This document shows positions 32,087-39,198 of a stretch of 43,291 nucleotides of DNA, piece by piece. The notes under the pieces were generated by a model. The model had not been told where the DNA came from, did no database searches, and saw only the letters and a list, made by a program, of their open reading frames with translations. The stretch comes from Streptomyces iconiensis (GTDB lineage: Bacteria > Actinomycetota > Actinomycetes > Streptomycetales > Streptomycetaceae). Position 1 is the first letter of the stretch, and each line of letters starts with the position of its first letter. The position numbers and the translations under genes were made by a program. The stretch lies in assembly GCF_028657195.3 (NCBI RefSeq), contig NZ_JANCPR020000068.1, forward strand, positions 1-43,291, given 5' to 3'.

Positions 32087-33115
32087 TCACGCTCCGCGCT
32101 GCCGGAACGTGCGGCGGTAGGCGGCCGGTGTCGTGCCGAGCCCTCTGCGGAAGTGCTGGCGCAGCCCGTCTCCCGTACCGAGACCGCTGCGCGCGGCGAC
32201 CGAGTCGACCGGCAGATCGGTGGTCTCCAGCAGCTCCCTCGCACGGGCGAGGCGCTGCTGGTTGAGCCATCGCAGGGGCGTGGTTCCCACCTCCCGCAGG
32301 AAGTACCGGCCGAACGTGCGCGTGCTCATGCCCGCGCGGGACGCCAACTCGCCCACGCCGAGCGGCTCGTGGAGCCGCGCGAGCGCCCAGTCCAGCACGG
32401 GCGCCAGGCCCTCGGGCGAGCGGGTGTGCCGCGCGGGCGGCGCCGGTACGTACTGCGCCTGGTCGCCTTCGCGGTGCGGGGCCACGACCATGCGGCGGCC
32501 CACCTCGGCCGCAGCCGCCGTGCCGTGGTCGGTGCGGACGATGTGCAAACACAGGTCGATGGCGGCTGCGGTCCCCGCGCTGGTGAGCACGTCGCCGTCG
32601 TCGACGTACAGCGACTGCTCGTCCACACGCACACGCGGGTGGCGGCGCCGCAGTTCCTCCGCGTACATCCAGTGCGTGGCGACCGTACGCCCGTCGAGCA
32701 GCCCGGCGGCTGCGAGCACAAAGGCACCCGAGCAGAGAGAGGCGATCCGGGTACCGCGCGCGTGCGCCGCGCGCAGGGCTGCCAGGACCTCGACGGTCGG
32801 CTCGTAGGCGCCCATGACGCAGGCGGGCACGATCACGAGGTCGGCCTCCTCCAGCGCGTCGAGCCCGCGCTCGGCCTGGAGCCGCAGCCCGCCGGCGGCC
32901 CGCTGTACGCGGCGGCTGTCGGCGCACAGCGTGAGCGCGTATCCCGGCGGACCGAAGACCATGCCGGGTACGCCCAGCTCGAAGAGCGAGGTCTCCTCCA
33001 GGACGACGACCGCGACGCGGACCGGCTGCGCACCACTCGTGCCGCTCGTCCCGCTCTCGCCCTCCCTGGCGCTCGGGGCGCCCCTGGCGCTCTCACCGTG
33101 TTCCTTGGTGTTCAT
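32087..33115 (-). CDS. GlxA-type transcriptional regulator (DJ-1/PfpI + AraC)
   Basis: A 342-residue regulator. Residues about 30-195 form a DJ-1/PfpI-like domain with the nucleophile-elbow Cys in IASLCSGAFVLAAAGLLDGR. Residues 235-340 are an AraC-type double helix-turn-helix (LGVGELASRAGMSTRTFGRYFLREVGTTPLRWLNQQRL, then VAARSGLGTGDGLRQHF). I chose the ATG at 33115: -35 TTGGCG and -10 TAGATT, 17 bp apart on the minus strand, end seven bases before it, so the transcript is leaderless. A longer form from 33142 would lie upstream of that promoter. The 13-bp inverted repeat at 33113-33153 covers this promoter. It probably controls the divergent MFS gene and itself. Confidence 0.9.
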   Translation of the reverse strand: MNTKEHGESARGAPSAREGESGTSGTSGAQPVRVAVVVLEETSLFELGVPGMVFGPPGYALTLCADSRRVQRAAGGLRLQAERGLDALEEADLVIVPACVMGAYEPTVEVLAALRAAHARGTRIASLCSGAFVLAAAGLLDGRTVATHWMYAEELRRRHPRVRVDEQSLYVDDGDVLTSAGTAAAIDLCLHIVRTDHGTAAAAEVGRRMVVAPHREGDQAQYVPAPPARHTRSPEGLAPVLDWALARLHEPLGVGELASRAGMSTRTFGRYFLREVGTTPLRWLNQQRLARARELLETTDLPVDSVAARSGLGTGDGLRQHFRRGLGTTPAAYRRTFRQRGA

Positions 33116-33153
33116 TGGCGTAAATCTACGGGTCCCTGTCATTTACGCCAATG
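33113..33153. promoter_or_regulatory. Perfect 13-bp inverted repeat between glxA-type regulator and MFS gene
   Basis: CATTGGCGTAAAT (33113-33125) and ATTTACGCCAATG (33141-33153) are exact reverse complements with a 15-bp spacer. Each arm ends outward in an ATG: 33115 on the minus strand is the regulator's start, and 33151 on the plus strand precedes the MFS gene. The minus-strand leaderless promoter (TTGGCG, 17 bp, TAGATT) lies wholly inside. This is the likely operator of the AraC-type regulator. Confidence 0.8.
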
Positions 33154-33186
33154 GTGTGCGCGTCGGCGCACTCCGAGGGTGGAGGC

Positions 33187-34563
33187 ATGCAGCTCACACC
33201 TCTCCCCTCGCACTGGCGGCTGGGGCTCGCCGGCATGGCGGCCATCGGCGTCACCTTCGGCTTCGCACGGTATGGATACGGCCTCTTCCTCCCGGAGTTC
33301 CGCAGGGAGTTCGGGCTGCCCGTCTCTCTCGTCGGCCTCATCGGCAGCGCCTCGTACGCCGGTTACCTGGTGGCGCTGCTGCTGGTCGGCGGCCTCGTCG
33401 CGCGCTTCGGGCCCCGGCCGCTGGTGGTCGCGGGCGGGCTGTCGGCGACGGTCGGCACGGCTCTGGTGGCGCTCGCGCCCGGACCAGGAACGCTCACGGC
33501 GGGTCTCGTCCTCGCGGGCAGCAGCTCGGGGTGGGCATGGGCCCCGTACTCCGACGCGGTCGACAGGACCGTGCCACGCCCGCTCCGGGCACGGGTGACG
33601 GGAGCCATCGCGACGGGCACGGCCTTCGGCGTCGTCCTCGCGGGCCCGCTGGCACTGGTCACCCGGGACACGAGCTGGCGGTACGCCTGGCTCGTGTTCG
33701 CCGCGCTGTCCCTGGTCACCACGGTGTACAACGCACGCGTCCTGCCCTCGGGACCGCACACGCCAGGGCCGGGCACGCGCGGGGCGGGGACGCACGGGGC
33801 GGGCACATCGCCGTCCGTCGGGGTCGGTACCGGGTCCGGTGCCCGGGCCCGGCTCCGGCACCACCTACGCCGGTTCGCCCGCAGGGCTGCCGTTCCGCTC
33901 TTTCTGACGGCACTGCTGTACGGCCTGGTCGGCGCGGTCTACTGGGCGTTCGCCGTGGAGGCCGTGGTCGGCGCTGCGGGTGAACGCAGCGTGCTCGTCC
34001 CGGTGTTCTGGACCCTGATGGGCCTCGCGGGGACGGCGGGCGTGCTGACGGGGCACGCCATCGGGCGGCACGGGCTGCGCCGCGTGCACACGGGACTGTT
34101 CACGGGGATCGCCGCCGCCGTGGCCATGTTGGGGCTCGCGCCGGGGTCGCTGCCCGCCGTACTGGGCTCGGCCGTGCTCTACGGCCCCTGCTTCATGGCG
34201 GGTTCGGGGCTGCTCGCCGTGTGGAGCCACGAGGTCTTCCCCGAGCAGCCCTCGACCGGTTTCAGCGGCACCGTCTTCTTCCTCGGCCTCGGCACTCTCG
34301 CGGGCCCGGCCCTGGTGGGCGCGCTCGCCGGAACGTACGGGCTGCGCACGGCACTTGTGCTGACGGCCGCGCTCGGCGCGACGGCCCCACTGGTCCGCCC
34401 GCACCGCGCCATGGCCCACCGGCCGGAGCGCGGCGGCGAACCGGACCACGACGGTGAACGGGACCACGACGGTGGACGGGACCACGACGGTGAACGGGAG
34501 CGCCAGGGCATACGGGAAGGGGAGCGGGGGGAAGCGGAGGCCGCATCCTGTTGCCGCGCTTAG
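33187..34563 (+). CDS. MFS transporter, YbfB/YjiJ family
   Basis: A 458-residue 12-span major facilitator. The first span region GMAAIGVTFGFARYGYGLFLPEF, followed by GLIGSASYAGYLVALL, is characteristic of the YbfB/YjiJ group. The loop after span 6 is extended by Gly/Thr/Ala-rich sequence (about 195-225). The C-terminal 45 residues are a hydrophilic tail with DHDGER repeated three times, encoded by an 18-bp tandem repeat (34443-34496). The substrate is unknown; exporters of small toxic or metabolic compounds are usual in the group. I chose the ATG at 33187, after GAGGG. An in-frame ATG at 33151 lies at the edge of the operator. It is probably controlled by the divergent GlxA-type regulator. 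Confidence 0.9.
   Translation: MQLTPLPSHWRLGLAGMAAIGVTFGFARYGYGLFLPEFRREFGLPVSLVGLIGSASYAGYLVALLLVGGLVARFGPRPLVVAGGLSATVGTALVALAPGPGTLTAGLVLAGSSSGWAWAPYSDAVDRTVPRPLRARVTGAIATGTAFGVVLAGPLALVTRDTSWRYAWLVFAALSLVTTVYNARVLPSGPHTPGPGTRGAGTHGAGTSPSVGVGTGSGARARLRHHLRRFARRAAVPLFLTALLYGLVGAVYWAFAVEAVVGAAGERSVLVPVFWTLMGLAGTAGVLTGHAIGRHGLRRVHTGLFTGIAAAVAMLGLAPGSLPAVLGSAVLYGPCFMAGSGLLAVWSHEVFPEQPSTGFSGTVFFLGLGTLAGPALVGALAGTYGLRTALVLTAALGATAPLVRPHRAMAHRPERGGEPDHDGERDHDGGRDHDGERERQGIREGERGEAEAASCCRA
34443..34496. repeat. Three 18-bp tandem repeats encoding (DHDGER) in the MFS tail
   Basis: Units of GGACCACGACGGTGAACG (34443-34460, 34461-34478 with one change, 34479-34496) encode DHDGER, DHDGGR and DHDGER. 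The His/Asp-rich tail could bind metal, but the simplest reading is an in-frame repeat expansion. Confidence 0.9.
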
Positions 34564-34750
34564 TCCGATCTTAAAGCGACCATAAGGATCGTCCGGATCG
34601 CCTCTGGGCAGCGGAAACGGCCTGCGGACACGGCTAGCGTGCGGATCACCGGGGCGGGTTCGCCTTCGGGTGCCGACTGGGGAGGTCGCATCCGGGAGCC
34701 CGCCCCGCGCCCCCACGCTCAACTGTCCCCGCAATAAGGAGACCCCCACG

Positions 34751-35743
34751 ATGACCGTTCGCCGCAAGGCCGCAGGAATCGCCGCGCTGGGCTTCGCTCC
34801 GCTCGTGCTCACCACGGTGACCGCCAGCCCCGCCGCTGCGCACGGCTCGATGTCGGACCCGGTGAGCCGGGTGTCGACGTGCTTCGCCGAGGGCCCCGAG
34901 AGCCCGCAGTCGGCAGCGTGCAAGGCGGCGGTGAAGGCCAGCGGGACGCAGGCGTTCTACGACTGGAACGAGGTCAACATTCCTGACGCCGCCGGGAAGC
35001 ACAAGCAGATCATCCCGGACGGCAAGCTGTGCAGCGCGGGCCGCGACAAGTACAAGGGCCTGGACCTGCCGCGCAAGGACTGGCCTGCCAGCAAGATGAA
35101 GGCCGGCAAGCACACCTTCGACTACAAGGCGACGGCCCCGCACAAGGGTTCGTTCGCGCTGTACATCACCAAGGCGGGCTATGACCCGTCCAAGCCGCTC
35201 AAGTGGTCCGACCTGGAGTCCAAGCCGTTCGCCAAGGTCACCAACCCGACGCTGAAGAGCGGTAGTTACGTCTTCGACGGCACCGTGCCGAAGCGCTCGG
35301 GCCGCCACCTGATCTACAGCGTCTGGCAGCGCTCCGACAGCCCGGAGGCGTTCTACACCTGCTCGGACGTCACCTTCGGCGGCTCTTCCTCGGCCGGCGC
35401 GACGACCGAGGGCGGCAACTCCGCGCCCGCGGCACCCGCGGCACCGGACGACGCGCAGATCGACAAGGGCATGGAGAAGTCGACCGTGGACCACCAGGGC
35501 CACGGCGGCGACCACGGCACGCACGGCGAGGCCGGCACCAAGGCCGCGAACGAATCCGGGGCCAAGGACGCCGCGGGCAACGCACCGCAGCCCAACGGCG
35601 GCGCCGAGAAGACGGAACTCGCCGAGACCGGTGGCGAGGACAACACCGCTCCCCTGGCCATCGGCGGCGCAGCCGTGGTCGCCGCCGGCGCCGGTGTGCT
35701 GATCGCCACCGCCCGCCGCCGCGCGGCCAGGTCACGCGGCTGA
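34751..35743 (+). CDS. Cell-wall-anchored AA10 lytic polysaccharide monooxygenase
   Basis: A 330-residue secreted copper enzyme. Signal peptide 1-30 ends SPAAA, leaving His31 as the mature N-terminus (HGSMSDPVSR). The second copper ligand is His131 in TAPHKGSF, completing the histidine brace. The AA10 domain (31-225) is followed by a flexible Ala/Gly/His-rich linker. The end is a sortase signal: LAETG at 290-294, a hydrophobic span and an Arg-rich tail. LAxTG is the class E sortase motif of streptomycetes, so the LPMO is predicted to be covalently attached to peptidoglycan. It oxidises chitin or cellulose-like chains, perhaps the organism's own wall glycan. The ATG at 34751 follows AAGGAG. 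In 34564-34750 only a -10-like TAGCGT (34635-34640) is seen. Confidence 0.93.
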   Translation: MTVRRKAAGIAALGFAPLVLTTVTASPAAAHGSMSDPVSRVSTCFAEGPESPQSAACKAAVKASGTQAFYDWNEVNIPDAAGKHKQIIPDGKLCSAGRDKYKGLDLPRKDWPASKMKAGKHTFDYKATAPHKGSFALYITKAGYDPSKPLKWSDLESKPFAKVTNPTLKSGSYVFDGTVPKRSGRHLIYSVWQRSDSPEAFYTCSDVTFGGSSSAGATTEGGNSAPAAPAAPDDAQIDKGMEKSTVDHQGHGGDHGTHGEAGTKAANESGAKDAAGNAPQPNGGAEKTELAETGGEDNTAPLAIGGAAVVAAGAGVLIATARRRAARSRG

Positions 35744-35764
35744 CCCCACGGGCACCCCGAACCC

Positions 35765-35811
35765 GCCGCCGCCTCCCCTCTTTTCCCTTCACCTCAGGGG
35801 GAGGCGGCGGC
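35765..35811. terminator. Terminator after the LPMO gene
   Basis: GCCGCCGCCTCCCC (35765-35778) and GGGGAGGCGGCGGC (35798-35811) are perfect 14-bp arms around a pyrimidine-rich 19-nt loop. It starts 22 bp after the LPMO stop and has no U tract. Confidence 0.7.
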
Positions 35812-35878
35812 GCCGTCGTAGGCTCTCGAACAGACGACGGGACCGGGACCAGAGGTCCGGGAGACGAGTGGAGCGCGC

Positions 35879-36535
35879 ATGACGCAGGGAGCACAGGCAG
35901 CGGCGGAGGACGGACTTGTCGAGGTCACCTCGGAGGAGGAGCTGCGCGCCCTCATGGGCGAGCCCAACGCCCACGCGCGCAACAAGTCCCGTACCTCGCT
36001 GCACCCGCTGGATCGCGAGTGGCTCGCGCACTCCCCGTTCTGCCTGGTGGCGACCTCGGCCGCCGACGGCTCGTGCGACGTGTCCCCGAAGGGCGATCCG
36101 CCCGGCTTCGCCAAGGTGCTGGACGACCGTACGCTCGCGCTGCCCGAACGGCCGGGAAACAAGCGGATGGACGGGCTCCGGAACGTCCTGTCCAACCCGC
36201 ACGTCGGGCTCATCTTCTTCCTGCCGGGCCGCGACGAGACCCTCCGGATCAACGGCAGGGCACGGATCGTCAGGGAAGCACCGTTCCTCGACGACATGAC
36301 CGTACGGCGCAACCGTCCGCGCCTGGCGCTGGTGGTCGGGATCGAGGAGATCTTCCACCACTGCTCGAAGGCGTTCCTGCGCTCCCGTGTCTGGGAGCCG
36401 GAGACCTGGCAGCCGGACGCGCTGCCCTCCCGCGCCCGGCTGGCCAAGGCCCTCGACCGCCCCGATGACTCGCTGGAGTTTCTTGAGGAGTACTACGGGG
36501 CGCGGTACGCCGAGAAGATCTACTCCGAGGGCTGA
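35879..36535 (+). CDS. PPOX-class FMN/F420-type split-barrel flavoprotein (MSMEG_1061-like)
   Basis: A 218-residue pyridoxamine-5'-phosphate-oxidase-like protein. The split beta-barrel core contains FCLVATSAADGSCDVSPKGDPPGFAKVLDD, LALPERPGNKRMDGLRNVLSNPHVGLIFFLPG and ETLRINGRARIV. The NKR..G.RN motif binds flavin phosphate in this group. C-terminal GIEEIFHHCSKAFLRSRVW is typical of the MSMEG_1061 subfamily, whose physiological substrate is not known. The protein is cytoplasmic. The ATG at 35879 follows GGAG. The stop codon TGA lies inside the left arm of a terminator shared with the convergent lipase gene. Confidence 0.88.
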   Translation: MTQGAQAAAEDGLVEVTSEEELRALMGEPNAHARNKSRTSLHPLDREWLAHSPFCLVATSAADGSCDVSPKGDPPGFAKVLDDRTLALPERPGNKRMDGLRNVLSNPHVGLIFFLPGRDETLRINGRARIVREAPFLDDMTVRRNRPRLALVVGIEEIFHHCSKAFLRSRVWEPETWQPDALPSRARLAKALDRPDDSLEFLEEYYGARYAEKIYSEG

Positions 36536-36561
36536 GCGCACCGGGCGGGCGCACTCAGCCC
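36529..36561. terminator. Terminator overlapping the PPOX stop codon
   Basis: GGGCTGAGCGCACC (36529-36542) pairs with GGCGCACTCAGCCC (36548-36561), with two G-U pairs and a 5-nt loop. The PPOX stop TGA (36533-36535) is in the left arm. The hairpin lies between two convergent genes and probably serves both. Confidence 0.75.
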
Positions 36562-36593
36562 TTCTCGCCGCTCCCGCCTCACGAAAGGCCGCG

Positions 36594-37559
36594 TCACGAA
36601 AGGCACGTCGTGGGATTGGCGTGCGCGGGGTCGAGCGCGTTCGCCGTCTCCTGGAAGGCCATGCGGTCCAGCAGGCCGATGGCCAGATGCTCGGAGATGT
36701 TGAGCGGGCACAGGTCCTGGAGCAGCACGTTCTTGACGTCGGGGCCCTTGAGGAACTGCGTCTTGTACGGCGTGACGACCTCGTCGTACTTCGTGGCGAT
36801 GACGGTGTACTTCACGCCGGGCACGGTGTCGCCGCCCTCGTTGAGCTTCTTCAGGAAGTCCGAACCCTCCTTCTGCTGGAGCAGCGAGGGCCCGATCTCG
36901 TCGACGACGTCGCCGATGGGCGGGAACTGGTCGGCGAGCTTCGCCAGCCCGCTGAGCGTCGTGCCGTGGTTGCTGGGCGCGATGCCGACCAGCGCGTTCA
37001 CCTTGTCGGCTCCGCCGTGGAACTTGAGGTACTGGCGGGGCATCATGCCGCCCTGCGAGTGGCCGACGAGATCGACCTCGCTCTTGCCGGTGGCGGCCAG
37101 CACCTCGTCCACGTAGGTGTCGAGCTGCTTGGCGGAGTCCTCGATGCGGCCCAGTCCGTGGAAGAACGGCTTGCCCGGCAGCTGCCCGTAGTCGAGCGAG
37201 AAGACGCAGTAGCCACGCCTGACCAGATACGGCGCGAGGCCGAGCCAGTTGTCGACGGAGTTGCCGAAGGTGCCGTGCACCAGAACGACGGGGCGGGGGT
37301 GCGCAGCCGAGGGCTTGCAGGAGTAGTCGTTCCAGCCGCTGCCTGCTGCGTTGGCAGCGGCTGTCACTTCCGCCGGCGCGCTCGCGGGGGCCTTCGCGGG
37401 GGCTTTCGCGGGCGCGGTCCCGGACGGGTTCGCGGGCGCCTTCGCCGGCGCGTCCGCGCTCGCTGTCGCAGCCGCCGGGACGGCGGTCACCGCGACCGCC
37501 ATCGCCATCGCTGCGGCCGGTCTGCCGAGGCGCTTGGCTGATGAGGCTGACAGCTTCAT
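36594..37559 (-). CDS. Secreted alpha/beta-hydrolase lipase (Lipase_2-like)
   Basis: A 321-residue exported lipase or esterase. Signal peptide 1-36 (KRLGRPAAAMAMAVAVTAVPAAATASA) is followed by an Ala/Pro/Lys repeat (APAKAPA) of about 30 residues. The hydrolase core shows the oxyanion segment PVVLVHGTFGNSVDNW, the nucleophile Ser in VDLVGHSQGGMM, a candidate Asp in ATKYDEVVTPY and the His in NISEHLAIGL. Four Cys suggest two disulfides. It cleaves ester bonds of lipids outside the cell. I chose the ATG at 37559, with GGAG eight bases upstream; the open frame to 37628 adds a polar stretch that would spoil the signal peptide. It is downstream of the copper gene on the same strand but separated by a terminator hairpin. 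Confidence 0.9.
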   Translation of the reverse strand: MKLSASSAKRLGRPAAAMAMAVAVTAVPAAATASADAPAKAPANPSGTAPAKAPAKAPASAPAEVTAAANAAGSGWNDYSCKPSAAHPRPVVLVHGTFGNSVDNWLGLAPYLVRRGYCVFSLDYGQLPGKPFFHGLGRIEDSAKQLDTYVDEVLAATGKSEVDLVGHSQGGMMPRQYLKFHGGADKVNALVGIAPSNHGTTLSGLAKLADQFPPIGDVVDEIGPSLLQQKEGSDFLKKLNEGGDTVPGVKYTVIATKYDEVVTPYKTQFLKGPDVKNVLLQDLCPLNISEHLAIGLLDRMAFQETANALDPAHANPTTCLS

Positions 37560-37662
37560 GATCCGGCTCCTCACGGCTCTGGGGGAAGGGGGTGGAGCGG
37601 AGGGTGGGGACGAGTGAGCAGCCGTCAACTTACGCGCCAGTAAGGAAGTTCGCCAGGCCCTT

Positions 37663-37681
37663 CACTGAACAAAATTCAGTG
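37663..37681 (-). terminator. Terminator hairpin overlapping the stop codon of the copper gene
   Basis: CACTGAA (37663-37669), loop CAAAA, TTCAGTG (37675-37681) is a perfect 7-bp stem. The TGA stop of the minus-strand gene (37678-37676) is within an arm. It is unusually AT-rich for this genome, and it separates the copper gene from the lipase. Confidence 0.6.
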
Positions 37682-38683
37682 GGTGTGCTCGCCAGATTGC
37701 TCACCCTTCTGACTTCCCTTTCCGTGCCCGTCCCCCTTCTCCCCCTTCTCCTCCCCGGCCAGCGCCGCCCCGTCGCCACCGGTCCGTACGGTGAAGGCCG
37801 CCGTCCGGACCTTGCCCTCGTGCTTGAAGTCGAGGAAGAGCCGGTACGAGCCCGCACTCGGCGCCGTCGCGCTGAAGGAGATCCCGGGCCCCGCCTTCGT
37901 CTTCCCGTCACCGGGCTCCCCGTTCGGGTGGACATGGAGATACGCGAGATCGCCCGAGCGCAGCGCCACCAGGTGACCGTAGGCGGCGAGGTAGGGCTGA
38001 AGGTCGGTGACCGGCTTGCCGTCCTTGGAGACCTTCAGCTTCAGCTCGCCGGCCTTGCCGGGCCTCAGCGTGCCGTCGAGCCGCACGTCGTACCCGTCCA
38101 CGGTCGCCTTGGCCGACGGTCCGGGCAGCGGCTGCGGGCCGTACTCGCCGCCCACGGCCAGGTCCGCACCGAGCGTGAGGCCCTCGGCACCCTTGGCGCG
38201 GGGCGTGAAGTCGGCGAAGACGCGGTAGTCGCCGGCGCGCGGCAGCTCGGCCTCGGTGCTCCAGGTCCCGTCGGCCGCGCGCTCGGGGTGCAGATGCCGG
38301 AAGGTCGAGAGGTCGCGGGAGGCGACGATGAGGTGCATCTCCTTGTCGTGTTCCGTCTTGTACGCGGTGACGGCCTTGCCGCGGCTGTCCCGTACGACGA
38401 AGCGCAGCTCCTCGCTCCTGCCCTCCTCCACGCGCGGGGTCTTCAGGTCCAGCGCGTAGCCGCCCTCCGTGGTCGCGAGCCCGCCGGGCTGCGACGCGGC
38501 GGCACCCCCGGAGCCGCCATCCGAGCCCTTGCCGCCGTCGGACCCCGCGTGTGCCCCGTGCCCGCCCTTGCCCGACTCGGGTTCGGCGTCGAGCGGGCCG
38601 ACACCCGTGCCCACGCCGAAGGCCACGCCGAACGTGGCCGCGAGCGCGGCGCCGAAGGTGGCGATCTTGGTCGCTGTATTCAT
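37676..38683 (-). CDS. Exported putative copper-binding protein with two homologous beta domains
   Basis: A 335-residue protein. An N-terminal hydrophobic segment (MNTATKIATFGAALAATFGVAFGVG) serves as signal or anchor, then a Gly/His/Asp spacer. Two homologous domains follow: about 95-205 and 210-310. Each has a His-x-His-Pro core (FRHLHPE, then YLHVHPN) and ends with P-x-AG-x-YR-x-F-x-DF (LPRAGDYRVFADF, APSAGSYRLFLDF). The C-terminus is His-rich (HGKGSQKGEQSGEHTH). Its promoter overlaps a perfect CsoR-type operator, and it is divergent from copZA, so a periplasm-like copper-binding or buffering role is inferred. I do not know a named family for it; YtkA/FixH-like folds are possible. The ATG at 38683 follows AGGGAG. 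Confidence 0.78.
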   Translation of the reverse strand: MNTATKIATFGAALAATFGVAFGVGTGVGPLDAEPESGKGGHGAHAGSDGGKGSDGGSGGAAASQPGGLATTEGGYALDLKTPRVEEGRSEELRFVVRDSRGKAVTAYKTEHDKEMHLIVASRDLSTFRHLHPERAADGTWSTEAELPRAGDYRVFADFTPRAKGAEGLTLGADLAVGGEYGPQPLPGPSAKATVDGYDVRLDGTLRPGKAGELKLKVSKDGKPVTDLQPYLAAYGHLVALRSGDLAYLHVHPNGEPGDGKTKAGPGISFSATAPSAGSYRLFLDFKHEGKVRTAAFTVRTGGDGAALAGEEKGEKGDGHGKGSQKGEQSGEHTH

Positions 38684-38739
38684 GGTGACTCCCTGCGGAT
38701 CTTCCCTGCGGACGCCGCCCGAGCGGGCGGCCACACGGC

Positions 38740-38770
38740 ACACCATACCCCCAGGGGGTAATAATTCAAG
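38740..38770 (-). promoter_or_regulatory. CsoR-type operator inside the promoter of the copper-binding protein gene
   Basis: TACCCCCAGGGGGTA (38746-38760) is a perfect 7-1-7 palindrome of the CsoR-box type. On the minus strand it fills the 16-bp spacer between TTGAAT (38769-38764) and TATGGT (38747-38742). A bound Cu-free CsoR would block this promoter. Confidence 0.75.
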
Positions 38771-38782
38771 CGCGGGAACGCC

Positions 38783-38845
38783 TTGCTTCGGATAGGGGGT
38801 GGGGGTATACATGTCCTCAGCGCTACCAATACCCCCTCTGGGTAT
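38783..38845 (+). promoter_or_regulatory. copZA promoter with CsoR-type operator
   Basis: TTGCTT (38783-38788) and TATACA (38806-38811), 17 bp apart, form a promoter for copZ. ATACCCCCTCTGGGTAT (38829-38845), with perfect arms ATACCC and GGGTAT, lies just after the predicted start of transcription and resembles the operator on the other side of the region. CsoR itself is not encoded in the window. Confidence 0.65.
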
Positions 38846-38886
38846 GACAGAGTAGTGCACGCGACACCCTTATCCAGGAGGAATCC

Positions 38887-39198
38887 ATGTCGGACACCAC
38901 CGCCACCACGTCCTGCCGCACCACCGGAGGAGGCCGCCACTCCCCGGCGGCTCCCGGTGCCGCCGCCACGGCGCCGGTGACCACCGTCTTCCAGGTGTCC
39001 GGGATGACCTGCGGACACTGCGAAGCGTCCGTCGCCAGGGAGATCGGCGCGCTGGAAGGCGTCGGCGCCGTGCGCGTCGAGCTGCCGACGGGCCGCGTCT
39101 CCGTCACCACCGAGGGCGAACCCGACGAGGCGCGTATCGCCGCCGCCGTCGGAACCGCCGGATACGAGCTGGCCGGCCGGGCCTCCGAGGAGAAGTGA
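38887..39198 (+). CDS. copZ: Copper chaperone (CopZ, HMA domain)
   Basis: A 103-residue chaperone. A Ser/Thr/Ala-rich N-terminal extension (1-33), including one extra Cys at residue 10 and His18, precedes a single heavy-metal-associated domain. The Cu(I) site is GMTCGHC, with Cys42 and Cys45. The domain ends with the usual GTAGYEL. It hands Cu(I) to CopA. The start at 38887 has AGGAGG five bases upstream. Its stop shares one base with the copA start (TGATG), so the two are translationally coupled. Controlled by the CsoR-type operator upstream. Confidence 0.93.
   Translation: MSDTTATTSCRTTGGGRHSPAAPGAAATAPVTTVFQVSGMTCGHCEASVAREIGALEGVGAVRVELPTGRVSVTTEGEPDEARIAAAVGTAGYELAGRASEEK

Noticed and set aside
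38793..38809. GGGGGTGGGGGTATA as a third CsoR operator
   Set aside because: It is G-rich on both halves and not a dyad, unlike the two palindromes at 38746-38760 and 38829-38845.
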